DNA from: Nocardia concava NBRC 100430
Lineage (GTDB): Bacteria; Actinomycetota; Actinomycetes; Mycobacteriales; Mycobacteriaceae
Length of the DNA stretch: 33,805 bases
Assembly: GCF_000308815.1 (NCBI RefSeq)
Contig: NZ_BAFX01000025.1
Location: 1 to 33,805 of the forward strand
Direction of reading: 5' to 3'
Positions 24,208 to 33,600 of this stretch are shown here, in pieces; position 1 is the first letter of the stretch, and the number at the start of each line of letters is the position of its first letter. Under the pieces are notes generated by a model. The model was not told the DNA's origin and searched no databases. It saw only the letters and a program-made list of their open reading frames with translations. The position numbers and the translations under genes were made by a program.

Positions 24208-24768
24208 GTGTCCGCATCCGAGCGTCCCACGCTGTGGTTTCCCGACGAGCAGTCCTTCCGGGACTGGCTGACGGCCAATCACGCGGCCGTGGACGGGATT
24301 TGGCTGAAGTTCGCGAAGAAGGGCTCGGGATTCGTCTCGCTCGACTATGACGGCGCACTGCGCCAGGCCCTGTGTTTCGGCTGGATCGACAGCCAATCGA
24401 GGACCCTCGACGACGACTTCTTCGTCATGGGATTCACGCCCCGGCGGCGGCGCAGCCAATGGTCGCAGCGCAATGTGGCGCTGGTGGGCGAACTGATCGC
24501 CGCCGGGCTCATGCATCCGGCCGGGCAGGCCGAGATCGACCGAGCCAAGGCGGACGGGCGCTGGGAGAACGCGGTGGGACGCGATCTGCCGCAGGACTTC
24601 CTGGACGCGCTGGCCCGATATCCGGAGGCCGCCGCGTTCTTCGAGACGCTGCCCATGCAGTCGCGGATCGCGGTCGGGTATCACCTGGGCAGTGCGGTGC
24701 GGCCGGAGACGCGACAGCGGCGGCTGGAGCAGGTGATTCGGAAGTTGATCGACGGGAAGCCATTGTGA
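24208..24768 (+). CDS. YdeI/OmdA-family protein
   Basis: A 186-residue cytosolic protein of the YdeI/OmpD-associated family. It has the N-terminal WFPDEQSFRDWLTANHAAVDGIWLKFAKKGSG, the conserved LCFGWIDSQSRTLDDDFF core followed by FTPRRRRSQWSQRN, and the C-terminal OmdA helical part (ALARYPEAAAFFETLP to IRKLIDGKPL). Family members have been linked to tolerance of antimicrobial peptides and bacteriocins in other bacteria, but the biochemical role is unknown. The GTG start is set by the -10 spacing. Its TGA stop overlaps a GTG that opens a 14-codon mini-ORF leading to the next gene. Confidence 0.88.
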   Translation: MSASERPTLWFPDEQSFRDWLTANHAAVDGIWLKFAKKGSGFVSLDYDGALRQALCFGWIDSQSRTLDDDFFVMGFTPRRRRSQWSQRNVALVGELIAAGLMHPAGQAEIDRAKADGRWENAVGRDLPQDFLDALARYPEAAAFFETLPMQSRIAVGYHLGSAVRPETRQRRLEQVIRKLIDGKPL

Positions 24769-24809
24769 GCGTGGAGATGTCGTTTGTGAGCATCGGGATG
24801 TCGTGGTGA
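24765..24809 (+). CDS. 14-codon coupling mini-ORF (tentative)
   Basis: GTG at 24765-24767 overlaps the YdeI stop (TGA 24766-24768). The short frame VSVEMSFVSIGMSW ends at TGA 24807-24809, which in turn overlaps GTG 24806, a start of the next gene. Both GTGA junctions are preceded by GGGA. The region is an imperfect 21-bp tandem duplication. It could pass ribosomes from one gene to the next. Expression of the peptide is unproven. Confidence 0.35.
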   Translation: MSVEMSFVSIGMSW

Positions 24810-25801
24810 GCGGGTTCGAGGGGTTGTCGTGTTCGGCTGCGGCGGAGGAGGTTCCGCTACCCGGCAGCGCGACCGGCATCACCGGCTGGCTGTGTGTCGA
24901 ACAGCCCGGCGCCTGGGGGCGCGATGTGATCGGCGACGAGGTGCTCGGTCCCGCCATCACCCCGGAACTGGCCGCCCGCACCAAGGCCGCGCACGTGCGA
25001 CCCACCCTCATCCGCCGTCCCGGCCGCAATGAATTCTCCGGTGTCCGAACGGTTCTGCTCGCCAGTTCGCGCCCGGAGGGCTCGTGGTGCGAGCGTTTCG
25101 AGATCACCGATCTGCGTGAGCTGCTGGACATCGACCTGCACCTGCTGAACGGCCCGCCCCCGGGAATCGGTGCGGCCGTGACGGATCCGCTGGTCCTGGT
25201 CTGCGCCCACGGCAAACGCGACCAATGCTGCGCCCTGCTCGGCCGCCCCATCGCCGCGAGCCTTTCCGCCGCGAATCCGGACCGGGTCTGGGAGTGCTCC
25301 CACACCGGCGGCCACCGCTTCGCCCCCGCCGTCATCGTCCTCCCCGCCGGCCTCACCTACGGCCGCCTGACCGAGGATTCGGCCCACACCATGCTCGCCG
25401 CCGCCGACAAGGGCGAGGTCTCCCTCACCGGTTTCCGCGGCCGCAGCTGCTACACGCCGGTCGAACAGGTCGCGGAAGTCGCTGTCCGCCAACGCATCGC
25501 CGATGCCTCCTACACTCTTGCCACCCCCACCCTCGACGACTCCGGTTCCGCCACAGCCCTTCCCGGCGATATCGATCCCGCCGTGGGCATCGACGACCTC
25601 ACCGTCACCCCGGCCCCGGACCACCTCGAACACTCCACCGACCCGGCGACCTACGCGGGCGCGGCCGAGGTGACCCACCGGGACGGCCGCCGTTGGCTGG
25701 TCACCACGCGCACCGTCGCCTACCCGCCCCGCCAGGCCAGCTGCGGCGCGTCTCCCAAGCCCGCCACCGCCGTCGTGGTCGACGAGGTCCACCCGCAATA
25801 A
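24806..25801 (+). CDS. Sucrase/ferredoxin-like protein
   Basis: A protein of about 331 residues of the sucrase/ferredoxin-like family, which has a thioredoxin-like [2Fe-2S] ferredoxin fold. The putative cluster region is CAHGKRDQCCALLG (Cys133, 141 and 142) followed by ECSHTGGHRFAP (Cys164, His170). The N-terminal part has GWLCVEQPGAWGRDVIG, and the C-terminal part has a separate strand-rich tail (DGRRWLVTTRTVAYPPRQASCG). GTG 24803 and GTG 24806 are adjacent in frame; 24806 is preferred because it overlaps the mini-ORF stop as GTGA. The reaction is unknown despite the name; electron transfer is the reasonable guess. Confidence 0.9.
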   Translation: MSGFEGLSCSAAAEEVPLPGSATGITGWLCVEQPGAWGRDVIGDEVLGPAITPELAARTKAAHVRPTLIRRPGRNEFSGVRTVLLASSRPEGSWCERFEITDLRELLDIDLHLLNGPPPGIGAAVTDPLVLVCAHGKRDQCCALLGRPIAASLSAANPDRVWECSHTGGHRFAPAVIVLPAGLTYGRLTEDSAHTMLAAADKGEVSLTGFRGRSCYTPVEQVAEVAVRQRIADASYTLATPTLDDSGSATALPGDIDPAVGIDDLTVTPAPDHLEHSTDPATYAGAAEVTHRDGRRWLVTTRTVAYPPRQASCGASPKPATAVVVDEVHPQ

Positions 25802-25824
25802 CGTCGAGTCTGCGGCAGACATCG

Positions 25825-27270
25825 TCAGCGCCTGGAACGGGCTGCGGCTATGAGGGTGAGGGCGAAGAGGAGTGCGGCGGCGGCTGCGAACCAGTCGCCG
25901 TAGCGGGTGTAGAGGGTTTCGGCGGTGGGGGCGGGGATGGCGGCGAGGACCGAGCGGGTGACGGTGATGTCGGTGTCGGCTGTGGCGAGGATGCGGCCGT
26001 AGGGGTCGCTGGCGACCAGTTGGCCCAGTTGCGGGGCTCGGGCTATGCCTAGGCCGGATTCGACGCCGCGGAGGACGGCCATGCGGCTGTGGATCCAGCG
26101 ATCGTCGCGGAAGTCCAGGGCGGGGACCAGGAGCAGGGTTGCGCCCTCGGCGCGGTTGGCGCGGACCAGGGCGGGGCGGTCCAGGTCGAAGCAGATGGCC
26201 AGGGACCAGGTGGTGTCGGGGATTCGGGTCCAGGTGGTGCCGGGGCGGAGCTTGGCCTCCAAACCCGGTACCAGGTAGTGCTTTTCGTACAGGGCGCCGG
26301 AGGGGTAGTCGATGGCGGCGTTCACGGTGGTGTCGCCGCGGGTGAGAAGCAGGCCCGCGATGATGTGGAGGTTGCGGCGGGTTGCCACCTCGGTGAGCGG
26401 CCCGGCCAAGACCGGCAGGGTGGATTCGCTGGCGCGCCAGGACTTCTCGGGTAGGACGATGGCCTTGGCACCACGGTCGGCCAGGCGTTCCACCTCGGTG
26501 ACCACGCGGGTGATCATGTCTCGGCCGTCGGGGGAATCGACCGGGACGAAGTCCTCGGGCTGGGATACGGCGACCAGGCCCACCGGCACCGTGGCATCGG
26601 TGGAGGCCCGCAGCTGCCAGAAGCCGTACCCGGGCACCGCGAGCAGCATTGTGAGTCCTGCTGCCGCACAGCGCATTCGGGTTCGGCGCGGAGTCGTGGG
26701 GTCGAGCAGTACGGCCATGAGCGCCGGTACCACCATGACGAGGAACGAGAGGCCCAGCCATCCGGTCAAGGACGCGACCTGGATTACGGGCAGCACATCC
26801 GACTGCGTGTAGGCCAGGCTCCACCATGCGCCGAACGGGCCGAATCGGGAGACCAGATACTCCATGACGACCCAGCCCGAAGGGAGGGCGAGGATTGCCG
26901 CACCGAGGTGGCCGCGGCGGATCAGGTGGCGGGTCAGGACGATCAAACCGGCGTAGATCGTCGCCGTGCCGATCAGCAGGCCGAACGCCGACAGCAATGG
27001 CTGCTCGACTGTGTCGAGGAAGTAGTGCCAATAGGGGGTCGCCCCTGCCAGCCAGGACAGGAAGCCGACGGCGAAGGCCACGCGGGCGGAGACGCGGGGC
27101 ACGATCAGCAGGACGGGAAGCGGTGCGAGAGCGGCGAATCCGGGCCACGGGTGCAGGCCCGTGCCGAGCTTCCACAGCACCGCGGACACGACCGTGGCGG
27201 CGAGGGCGAGCGCCGCGTTCGAGGGCAGGGCGGTCCGGGCGGGGCTTTCGGGAAAATGCCTGGTTGTCAC
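25825..27270 (-). CDS. Apolipoprotein N-acyltransferase-like (nitrilase-fold) membrane protein
   Basis: A 481-residue protein with an N-terminal block of about seven hydrophobic helices (20-220), an extracytoplasmic nitrilase-fold domain (about 228-455) and a C-terminal helix with a basic end. The nitrilase triad is intact: Glu275 in IVLPEKSW, Lys330 in LYEKHYLVPG and Cys360 in SLAICFDLD. This architecture is that of Lnt, which N-acylates lipoproteins. The motifs around the triad differ from the canonical P-E-S/T and VPFGEY forms, so it is a divergent member, and another acyl or amide reaction is possible. GTG 27270 is preferred because GAAGG precedes it and the first helix follows; the frame is open to 27390. 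No dolichol-phosphate mannosyltransferase (Ppm1) gene is adjacent. Confidence 0.85.
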   Translation of the reverse strand: MTTRHFPESPARTALPSNAALALAATVVSAVLWKLGTGLHPWPGFAALAPLPVLLIVPRVSARVAFAVGFLSWLAGATPYWHYFLDTVEQPLLSAFGLLIGTATIYAGLIVLTRHLIRRGHLGAAILALPSGWVVMEYLVSRFGPFGAWWSLAYTQSDVLPVIQVASLTGWLGLSFLVMVVPALMAVLLDPTTPRRTRMRCAAAGLTMLLAVPGYGFWQLRASTDATVPVGLVAVSQPEDFVPVDSPDGRDMITRVVTEVERLADRGAKAIVLPEKSWRASESTLPVLAGPLTEVATRRNLHIIAGLLLTRGDTTVNAAIDYPSGALYEKHYLVPGLEAKLRPGTTWTRIPDTTWSLAICFDLDRPALVRANRAEGATLLLVPALDFRDDRWIHSRMAVLRGVESGLGIARAPQLGQLVASDPYGRILATADTDITVTRSVLAAIPAPTAETLYTRYGDWFAAAAALLFALTLIAAARSRR

Positions 27271-27386
27271 CCTTCGATGCTGAAGTGAACGGCGCTGCCG
27301 CACATCGCCGCCGAGAGTGAACCCCGACTCGCTCCCATGGCCGAGGCAGGCCGTCGCCCGGTCGAGTGTGCGCGGGACGGGTGGAG

Positions 27387-28043
27387 TCAACCCTCCCGGC
27401 CCGGGACCACCAGCCCGGCTTCGTAGGCGAAGACCACCGCCTGCACCCGATCGCGCAGCGCGAGCTTCGAAAGTACGGCGCTCACATGGGTTTTCACCGT
27501 GTGTTCGGTGACCGTCAGCGCCCGCGCGATCTCCGCGTTGGACTGCCCGCGCGCCAGTTCCCGCAGGGTGTCGCGCTCCCGATCGGTCAACTCCGACAAT
27601 CGATTCGCCAACTCCGGCCGCGGATTCCCGTGCCCGGCGAGCTGGGCGATGACTCGCCGCGTGACCGCCGGAGCCAACAGCGCATCGCCCGCCGCCACCA
27701 CCCGCACGGCGGCCACGAGCTCTTCGCGCCGCGCGTCCTTCAACAGAAACCCGCTGGCCCCGGCCCGCAGCGCGGCATAGACGTATTCGTCCACGTCGAA
27801 CATGGTCAGCACCAGCACCTTCGCATCGGTGCGCGCGCAGATGCGGGAGGTGGCCTCGACCCCGTCCAGCCGCGGCATGCGAATATCCATCACCACCACA
27901 TCCGGCGCGAGCGCCTCCGCCAGCGCGACGGCCTCCAGGCCGTCGGCGGCCTCGCCCACCACGGTGATGTCAGATTCGGCCGACAGGATCAGGGCGAATC
28001 CGCCACGGAACAAGTCTTGGTCGTCGACCACCAGCACGCGCAA
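27387..28043 (-). CDS. NarL/LuxR-family response regulator
   Basis: A 218-residue regulator with a receiver domain (VLVVDDQD, phospho-acceptor Asp53 in VVVMDIRMPRLDG, Lys102 in GFLLKD) and a LuxR-type helix-turn-helix (LTDRERDTLRELARGQSNAEIA, then EHTVKTHVSAVLSK). I infer a TTG start at 28043: it lies 2 nt past the kinase stop, has GAGGG upstream and gives the standard N-terminus MRVLVVDDQD. The open frame extends far into the kinase gene, but that part is only its shadow. It is paired with the upstream histidine kinase. Confidence 0.93.
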   Translation of the reverse strand: MRVLVVDDQDLFRGGFALILSAESDITVVGEAADGLEAVALAEALAPDVVVMDIRMPRLDGVEATSRICARTDAKVLVLTMFDVDEYVYAALRAGASGFLLKDARREELVAAVRVVAAGDALLAPAVTRRVIAQLAGHGNPRPELANRLSELTDRERDTLRELARGQSNAEIARALTVTEHTVKTHVSAVLSKLALRDRVQAVVFAYEAGLVVPGREG

Positions 28044-28045
28044 GG

Positions 28046-29353
28046 TCAGCCCTCTCGGACGATGGCCGGGTTTGCCTGAGCGCCGGGCGGTTCGGCGACG
28101 GCGGGCATCGCGGTGTGGACGGGCAGTTCGGCGCGGACGATGAATCCGGGGTCGGCCCGGCCGCTGAACAGCCGCCCGCCGCAGGCTTCCACGCGTGCGC
28201 GCAGACCGACCAGACCCGATCCAGGGCGGGGAGGCGAATCCGGGGAACTCGGCAGCGGTCCGATCGCGGTGGTGCGTGGGAGATTTCCGGCGGTCCCGGT
28301 GGCACTGCCCGCCGCGCCGCCATCGTCGCTGATCCGCACCTCGAGGAGGGTGTCGGACCAATCGAGCGCCACCTCCACCCGATCGGCCCGGGCATGTTCG
28401 AGCGTATTCGCCAGCGCCTGCTGCACCACCCGGTACGCGGTCACCTCGACTTCGCTGGAAACCATTCGGCGCGTCCCGTTCTCGACCAGCTCGGCGGTCA
28501 TGCCGCCGCGTCGGCAGCCGTCCACCAGATCCGGAATGGTTGCGATGCCCGGCTGATGGCGGGCCTGCGATGAGCCGTCGCGCAGCACGGCGAGGCTGTG
28601 CCGCAGGTCCCTGACCGCCACCCGCCCGGTGTCCGCGATCCCGGCGAAGACGGCATCGGCCCTACCGGGATCGGTACGCGTCAACAGTGGCCCGGTCTCG
28701 GCCTGCACGATCATGGAACCCAGTGCGTGCGTGACGATGTCGTGCACATCCCGGGCGATCCGGACCCGCTCCCGCGCGACCGCCGCGCCCCGCTCCTCGT
28801 CCAGCCGCCGCGCCCGTTCCCGCAGCAATTCGATCTGCGCGTGCCGGGCTCGAACCCCGGTGCCGAGTGTCCATGCCGTCGAAAATGACAGCGCCGCATA
28901 GGCATACGATTCGACCGGTTCGTTCGGCAGCGCCAGTGACGCCAAGATTCCGATCACCCCGACCGCGGCGGCCGCCCACCGCGCCGCCGAACCGCTGTAC
29001 GCGGCAATCGTGTACGCGCACACCACGGTTCCATACGGCAACGCGGGCAGCGCATGCGCACATGCCAGCACGGTGATCCCCACCCCGACCACGGCCCCGG
29101 TCACCAGCGGCGCGCGCCGTCGCCAGAGCAGCGGCGCCGAGGCCACCACCGCGACCGCGACCACCCACCAGGCCCGCCCCTCGGCCACCTGCGGCTTCAC
29201 CGTCGCCACCGTCACCAGGACCGCGATGACCGCATCCACCACCCACTCCGGCACGTCACGCGCACGCCCGGAGACATCGCGAAACCACGCCGGCATGCTC
29301 CGCCGCGCCTCACCTCCGGCCCGGCGTCTCGCGGCGACTTCGTGAAAACCCAT
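28046..29353 (-). CDS. NarL-type sensor histidine kinase
   Basis: A 435-residue membrane kinase. A basic N-terminal segment leads to about five hydrophobic helices (residues about 40-165) with no large extracytoplasmic domain. A coiled linker (IELLRERARRLDEER) precedes the HisKA_3 box RERVRIARDVHDIVTHALGS (phosphoacceptor His204). The HATPase domain has QQALANTLEHARADRVEVAL, a short G1 box (ISDDGGA), an inserted Ser/Pro/Gly-rich stretch (about 355-385) and a G2 box GSGLVGLRARVEACGGRL. ATG 29353 is preferred over upstream in-frame starts because GGTGGG precedes it. The signal is unknown; kinases built like this often sense membrane perturbation. Confidence 0.92.
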   Translation of the reverse strand: MGFHEVAARRRAGGEARRSMPAWFRDVSGRARDVPEWVVDAVIAVLVTVATVKPQVAEGRAWWVVAVAVVASAPLLWRRRAPLVTGAVVGVGITVLACAHALPALPYGTVVCAYTIAAYSGSAARWAAAAVGVIGILASLALPNEPVESYAYAALSFSTAWTLGTGVRARHAQIELLRERARRLDEERGAAVARERVRIARDVHDIVTHALGSMIVQAETGPLLTRTDPGRADAVFAGIADTGRVAVRDLRHSLAVLRDGSSQARHQPGIATIPDLVDGCRRGGMTAELVENGTRRMVSSEVEVTAYRVVQQALANTLEHARADRVEVALDWSDTLLEVRISDDGGAAGSATGTAGNLPRTTAIGPLPSSPDSPPRPGSGLVGLRARVEACGGRLFSGRADPGFIVRAELPVHTAMPAVAEPPGAQANPAIVREG

Positions 29354-29439
29354 AGCCCACCGAGTCTGCCCCGTATCGGCCCGACTGCGCCTCCCTCGCA
29401 AGGATGACCCCGGCCCATGCGCGAGAGCGAGACCCCGGT

Positions 29440-30477
29440 CTACCAGTGGGTGCCGGGGACCAGGCGGGCGGCTCGGCGGAGGGCGGTGCCCGTTACGCGG
29501 ACGGCGGGTGGGACGGGGCGGCGACGGCGTTGGGGGGCAATGGGTTCGAGGTCAGTGGGGTCCTCGTCGGGGGTGGCTTCGCCCTTGGCGGCGGGGGAGT
29601 CGGGGATGGCGCGGTAGTAGCGGTGGAGGACTCGCTCCTTGATGCCGGGGGCGAAGAGCTGGCCGTATTCGGCGAGGGTGCCGATGGGGACGTCGATTTG
29701 GCGGGGGCGCTCGGTGAGGGCGCGGACGATGGTGGCGGCGGCCCATTCGGGGGATTGGGTGCCGGTGCCCTGGTCGCCGCTGGGGGTGATCATGGGGGTG
29801 CGCACCAGGGGCATGTGGATGGTGGTGAAAGTGATGTTGCTGGAACGCATTTCGGCGGCGGTCACCTCGGCGAACTTGTCGAGGGCGGCCTTGCTGGCCA
29901 GGTAGGCGGCGAAGCGCGGGGTGGCCACCTGGACGCCGGCGCTGGAGATGTTCACGATGTGGCCGTCCTGGCGCTCGCGCATGCCGGGCAGCAGGCCCAG
30001 GGTCATGCGCACCGCGCCGAAGTAGTTGACGGCCATGGTGCGCTCGAAGTCGTGCATGCGGTCGGTGGAGCGGTGCACGGCGCGGCGGATGGAGCGGCCC
30101 GCATTGTTGACCAGCATGTCGACGTGCCCGTGGACCTCGAGGATGGTCGCCAGGGTCTTGTCGACGGAGTCCTGGTCGGTGACGTCGCACTGGTAGCCGA
30201 AGGCCCGGCCGCCCTGCGCGGTGATCTCGTCCACCACGGTGGACAGCTCGTCGGCGCGGCGGGCCAGCAGGATCACGACCGCGCCCTTCTCGGCGACGGC
30301 GAACGCGGCCGAGCGGCCGATGCCGGAGGAGGCTCCGGTGATGACGACGTGCTTGCCGTTCAGATCGCGGCGGGCACGCCGTCGGGCCAGGTAACCGGTG
30401 TTCTTTTCGGCCGAAACGTCGGGCCCGCCCGTCGCCCCACCGCCACCCCTGACCGAATCGCTTCGCGATGCCGCCAT
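29440..30477 (-). CDS. Short-chain dehydrogenase/reductase
   Basis: A 345-residue SDR with an N-terminal extension (about 40 residues, charged) before the Rossmann domain. It has the cofactor motif TGASSGIG (47-54), Asp98 in CDVTD, NNAG (124-127), catalytic Ser178/179 in VNISSAG and Tyr192/Lys196 in AAYLASK. The C-terminal 90 residues are helical and basic and end RRAARLVPGTHW, like the membrane-associated SDRs of mycolate-producing bacteria (for example the reductase part of fatty acyl-CoA reductases). ATG 30477 has GGGAGCAG upstream. It is divergent from dnaE2, so the two share an intergenic region containing an SOS box. The substrate is probably a lipid-derived aldehyde or ketone (inference). 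Confidence 0.93.
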   Translation of the reverse strand: MAASRSDSVRGGGGATGGPDVSAEKNTGYLARRRARRDLNGKHVVITGASSGIGRSAAFAVAEKGAVVILLARRADELSTVVDEITAQGGRAFGYQCDVTDQDSVDKTLATILEVHGHVDMLVNNAGRSIRRAVHRSTDRMHDFERTMAVNYFGAVRMTLGLLPGMRERQDGHIVNISSAGVQVATPRFAAYLASKAALDKFAEVTAAEMRSSNITFTTIHMPLVRTPMITPSGDQGTGTQSPEWAAATIVRALTERPRQIDVPIGTLAEYGQLFAPGIKERVLHRYYRAIPDSPAAKGEATPDEDPTDLEPIAPQRRRRPVPPAVRVTGTALRRAARLVPGTHW

Positions 30478-30573
30478 CTCTGCTCCCTTACAGATCGAAT
30501 TGCCTAGAACTTACTCCAGAGTCAGTTACCGCGCCACGACCTGTGAGCGGGTCGTTGTAGAGACCAATCGGTT

Positions 30574-30589
30574 TCGAATGTATGTTCGA
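30574..30589 (+). promoter_or_regulatory. LexA-binding SOS box upstream of dnaE2
   Basis: TCGAAT-GTAT-GTTCGA matches TCGAAC-N4-GTTCGA at 11 of 12 defined positions. It lies 37 nt before the dnaE2 start, between dnaE2 and the divergent SDR gene. Together with the box before imuA' it places all mutasome genes under LexA. Confidence 0.88.
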
Positions 30590-30626
30590 TACTCGAGACC
30601 GGTCGGATTGCACGAGGAGGTGGGTC

Positions 30627-33600
30627 GTGGGCTGGCACAACGGCCCGCCGTCGTGGGCGGAAATGGAAAGGGTGCTCTCCGGGCGACCCGACCCCAAGCA
30701 CATAGACGGGGACGGCGGCGACGGTCCGGCCTGGTCCCGCAAGCGCGACAAGTACGAGGCGGGCAAGCTCGATCGAGTCCAGCCCTCGGCGACCCCCTAC
30801 GCCGAACTGCACACGCATTCGGCCTACAGCTTCCTCGACGGCGCCAGCCAGCCCGAGGAACTGGTGGAGGAGGCCGTACGGCTCGGCCTCGAAGCGCTCG
30901 CGCTCACCGACCACGACGGGTTCTACGGGGTGGTCCGATTCTCCGAGGCGGCCCGGGAATGGGGGATGCCGACCATCTTCGGGGCCGAACTGTCCATCGG
31001 CACCGCGGCCCGCGCGGGCGCGCACCTGGTGCCGCGCGGCCGCCGAAGACGCGAAAACGACGCGGACGCACTGAATTCCGAGCCGCGCACCGGCACCCCC
31101 GATCCGGCCGGACCACACCTGCTGGTGCTGGCGCGCGGGCAGGAAGGCTATCGGCGGCTCTCCCGGGAGATGGCCGTCGCGCACATGGCGGCGGGGGAGA
31201 AGGGCATTCTGCGCTACGACCTGGACCGGCTCACCGAGGCGGCGGGCGGGCACTGGCACATCCTCACCGGATGCCGGAAAGGCACTGTGCGACAGGCGCT
31301 TCAGCAGGGCGAGGAGGCGGCCGAGGCGGCGCTGCGCGAACTGGTGGAGCGCTTCGGCCGCGAGCATGTGAGCGTGGAGCTCACCCACCACGGGATTCCC
31401 GAGGACGATGAGCGCAATGCCCGCCTCATCGCGCTCGCCGACCGGGTCGGACTGCCCGTACTCGCCACCACCGGAGCGCATTTCGCCGCCCCGCCCCAGC
31501 GCCGTCGGGCCATGGCGCTGGCCGCCATTCGCGCCCGCTCCAGCCTCGACGAGATGGCGGGCTGGCTCGCACCCACCGGCGGCGCGCACCTGCGCTCCGG
31601 CGACGAGATGGCACGGCTGTTCGCCGCCTGCCCGCGGGCCGTCGCGAATGCCGTTGCGCTGGGCCGGGAATGCGCCTTCGACCTGCGATTGATCGCGCCG
31701 CAACTGCCGCCCTTCGACGTGCCGGAGGGCCACGACGAGAACTCGTGGCTGCGGGAACTCACCTTCAAGGGCGCGGCCCGCCGCTACGGCTCGCGCGCCG
31801 GAAACGAACAGGCCTACCGGCAGCTCGAGCACGAGCTGCGGATCATCGAGGAGCTGGAGTTCCCGGGCTACTTCCTGGTCGTGCACGACATCGTCAGCTT
31901 CTGCCACGACAACGACATCCTGTGTCAGGGAAGAGGTTCGGCCGCCAATTCGGCGGTCTGCTACGCCATCGGCATCACCAATGTGGATCCGGTCGAGAAC
32001 CAGCTGCTGTTCGAGCGGTTCCTCTCGCCGGAACGCGACGGACCGCCCGATATCGACGTGGACATCGAATCGGATCGGCGCGAGGAGGCGATCCAGCACG
32101 TCTACGCCAAATACGGCCGCGAGTACGCGGCGCAGGTGGCCAATGTGATCACCTATCGCGGCCGGTCCGCGGTGCGGGATGCCGCACGGGCCCTGGGCTT
32201 CTCGACCGGGCAGCAGGACGCCTGGAGCAAACAGGTGAGCCGGTGGACCGGCGTCGCGCAGGAACAGCACACCGAGATCCCGGACGACGTGCTCGCGCTG
32301 GCCGGTGAATTGGAAGGCCTGCCAAGACATCTGGGCATCCACTCCGGCGGCATGGTGATCTGCGACCGGCCCATCGCCGACGTCTGCCCGACGGAATGGG
32401 CGCGCATGGCCGATCGCAGCGTGCTGCAGTGGGACAAGGACGACTGCGCCGCAGCGGGTTTGGTGAAATTCGACCTGCTCGGGCTCGGCATGCTCTCGGC
32501 GCTGCACTACATGATCGACCTGGTGGCCGAGCACAAGGGGCAGACCGTCGAACTGCACCAGCTGGACCTGAGCGAGGAGGGCGTCTACGACATGCTGTGC
32601 CGCGCCGACTCGGTGGGCGTGTTCCAGGTCGAATCCCGCGCGCAGATGGCGACCCTGCCGCGCCTGCGGCCCCGCAACTTCTACGACCTGGTAGTCGAGG
32701 TCGCGCTGATCCGGCCCGGGCCGATCCAGGGCGGCTCGGTGCACCCTTACATCCGCCGCCGCAACGGAAAGGAGAAGGTCGACTACGACCATCCGGCACT
32801 GAAGAATTCGCTGGAACGTACCCTGGGCATCCCGCTGTTCCAGGAGCAGCTCATGCAGATGGCCGTGGACGTCGCCGGATTCACCGCCGCCGAGGCCGAT
32901 CAGCTGCGCCGCGCCATGGGCTCCAAGCGCTCGACGGAGAAGATGGAACGGCTGCGCGCCCGCTTCTACGAGGGCATGGAGCAGCTGCACGGCATCACCG
33001 GCGAGAAGGCCGACCGCATCTACGAGAAGGTGTACGCCTTCGCGAATTTCGGCTTCCCGGAAAGCCATTCGCAGAGTTTCGCCTCGCTGGTGTTCTATTC
33101 GGCCTGGTTCAAGCTGCATCATCCCGCGGCCTTCTGCGCCGGACTGCTGCGCGCCCAGCCAATGGGGTTCTACTCGCCGCAGTCCCTGGTCGCCGACGCA
33201 CGGCGGCACGGGGTGGCGGTGCACGGGCCCGATATCAATCACAGCCTGGCCGAGGCGACCCTCGAATCGAAGGGCATGGCGATCCGAATGGGTCTGGCCG
33301 CGGTCCGGCACATCGGCACCGAGCTGGCCGAACAGATCGTCGCCGCCCGTGAGCTCGGGCCCTACACCTCGTTCGTGGACCTCACCGGACGCGTGGAACT
33401 GTCTGTGCCGCAGGCGGAAGCGCTGGCCACCGCCGGTGCGCTGGGTAGCCTCGGCAGCACCCGCCGCGAAGCCCTGTGGGCCGCCGGCGCGGCCGCCGGG
33501 GAGCGCCCGGACCGCCTGCCCGGCACCGGCGCGGCCACCGCCGCACCCGCCCTGCCCGGCATGAGCGCACTGGAACTGGCCGCCGCCGACGTGTGGGCGA

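Noticed and set aside
27387..28361. Longer version of the second response regulator reaching into the kinase gene
   Set aside because: The additional ~106 N-terminal residues are out-of-frame kinase sequence. The receiver begins normally at TTG 28043.
30522..33311. 929-codon minus-strand open frame at the right edge
   Set aside because: It is entirely antisense to dnaE2, whose frame carries all polymerase motifs, a GAGGAGG ribosome-binding site and an SOS box.
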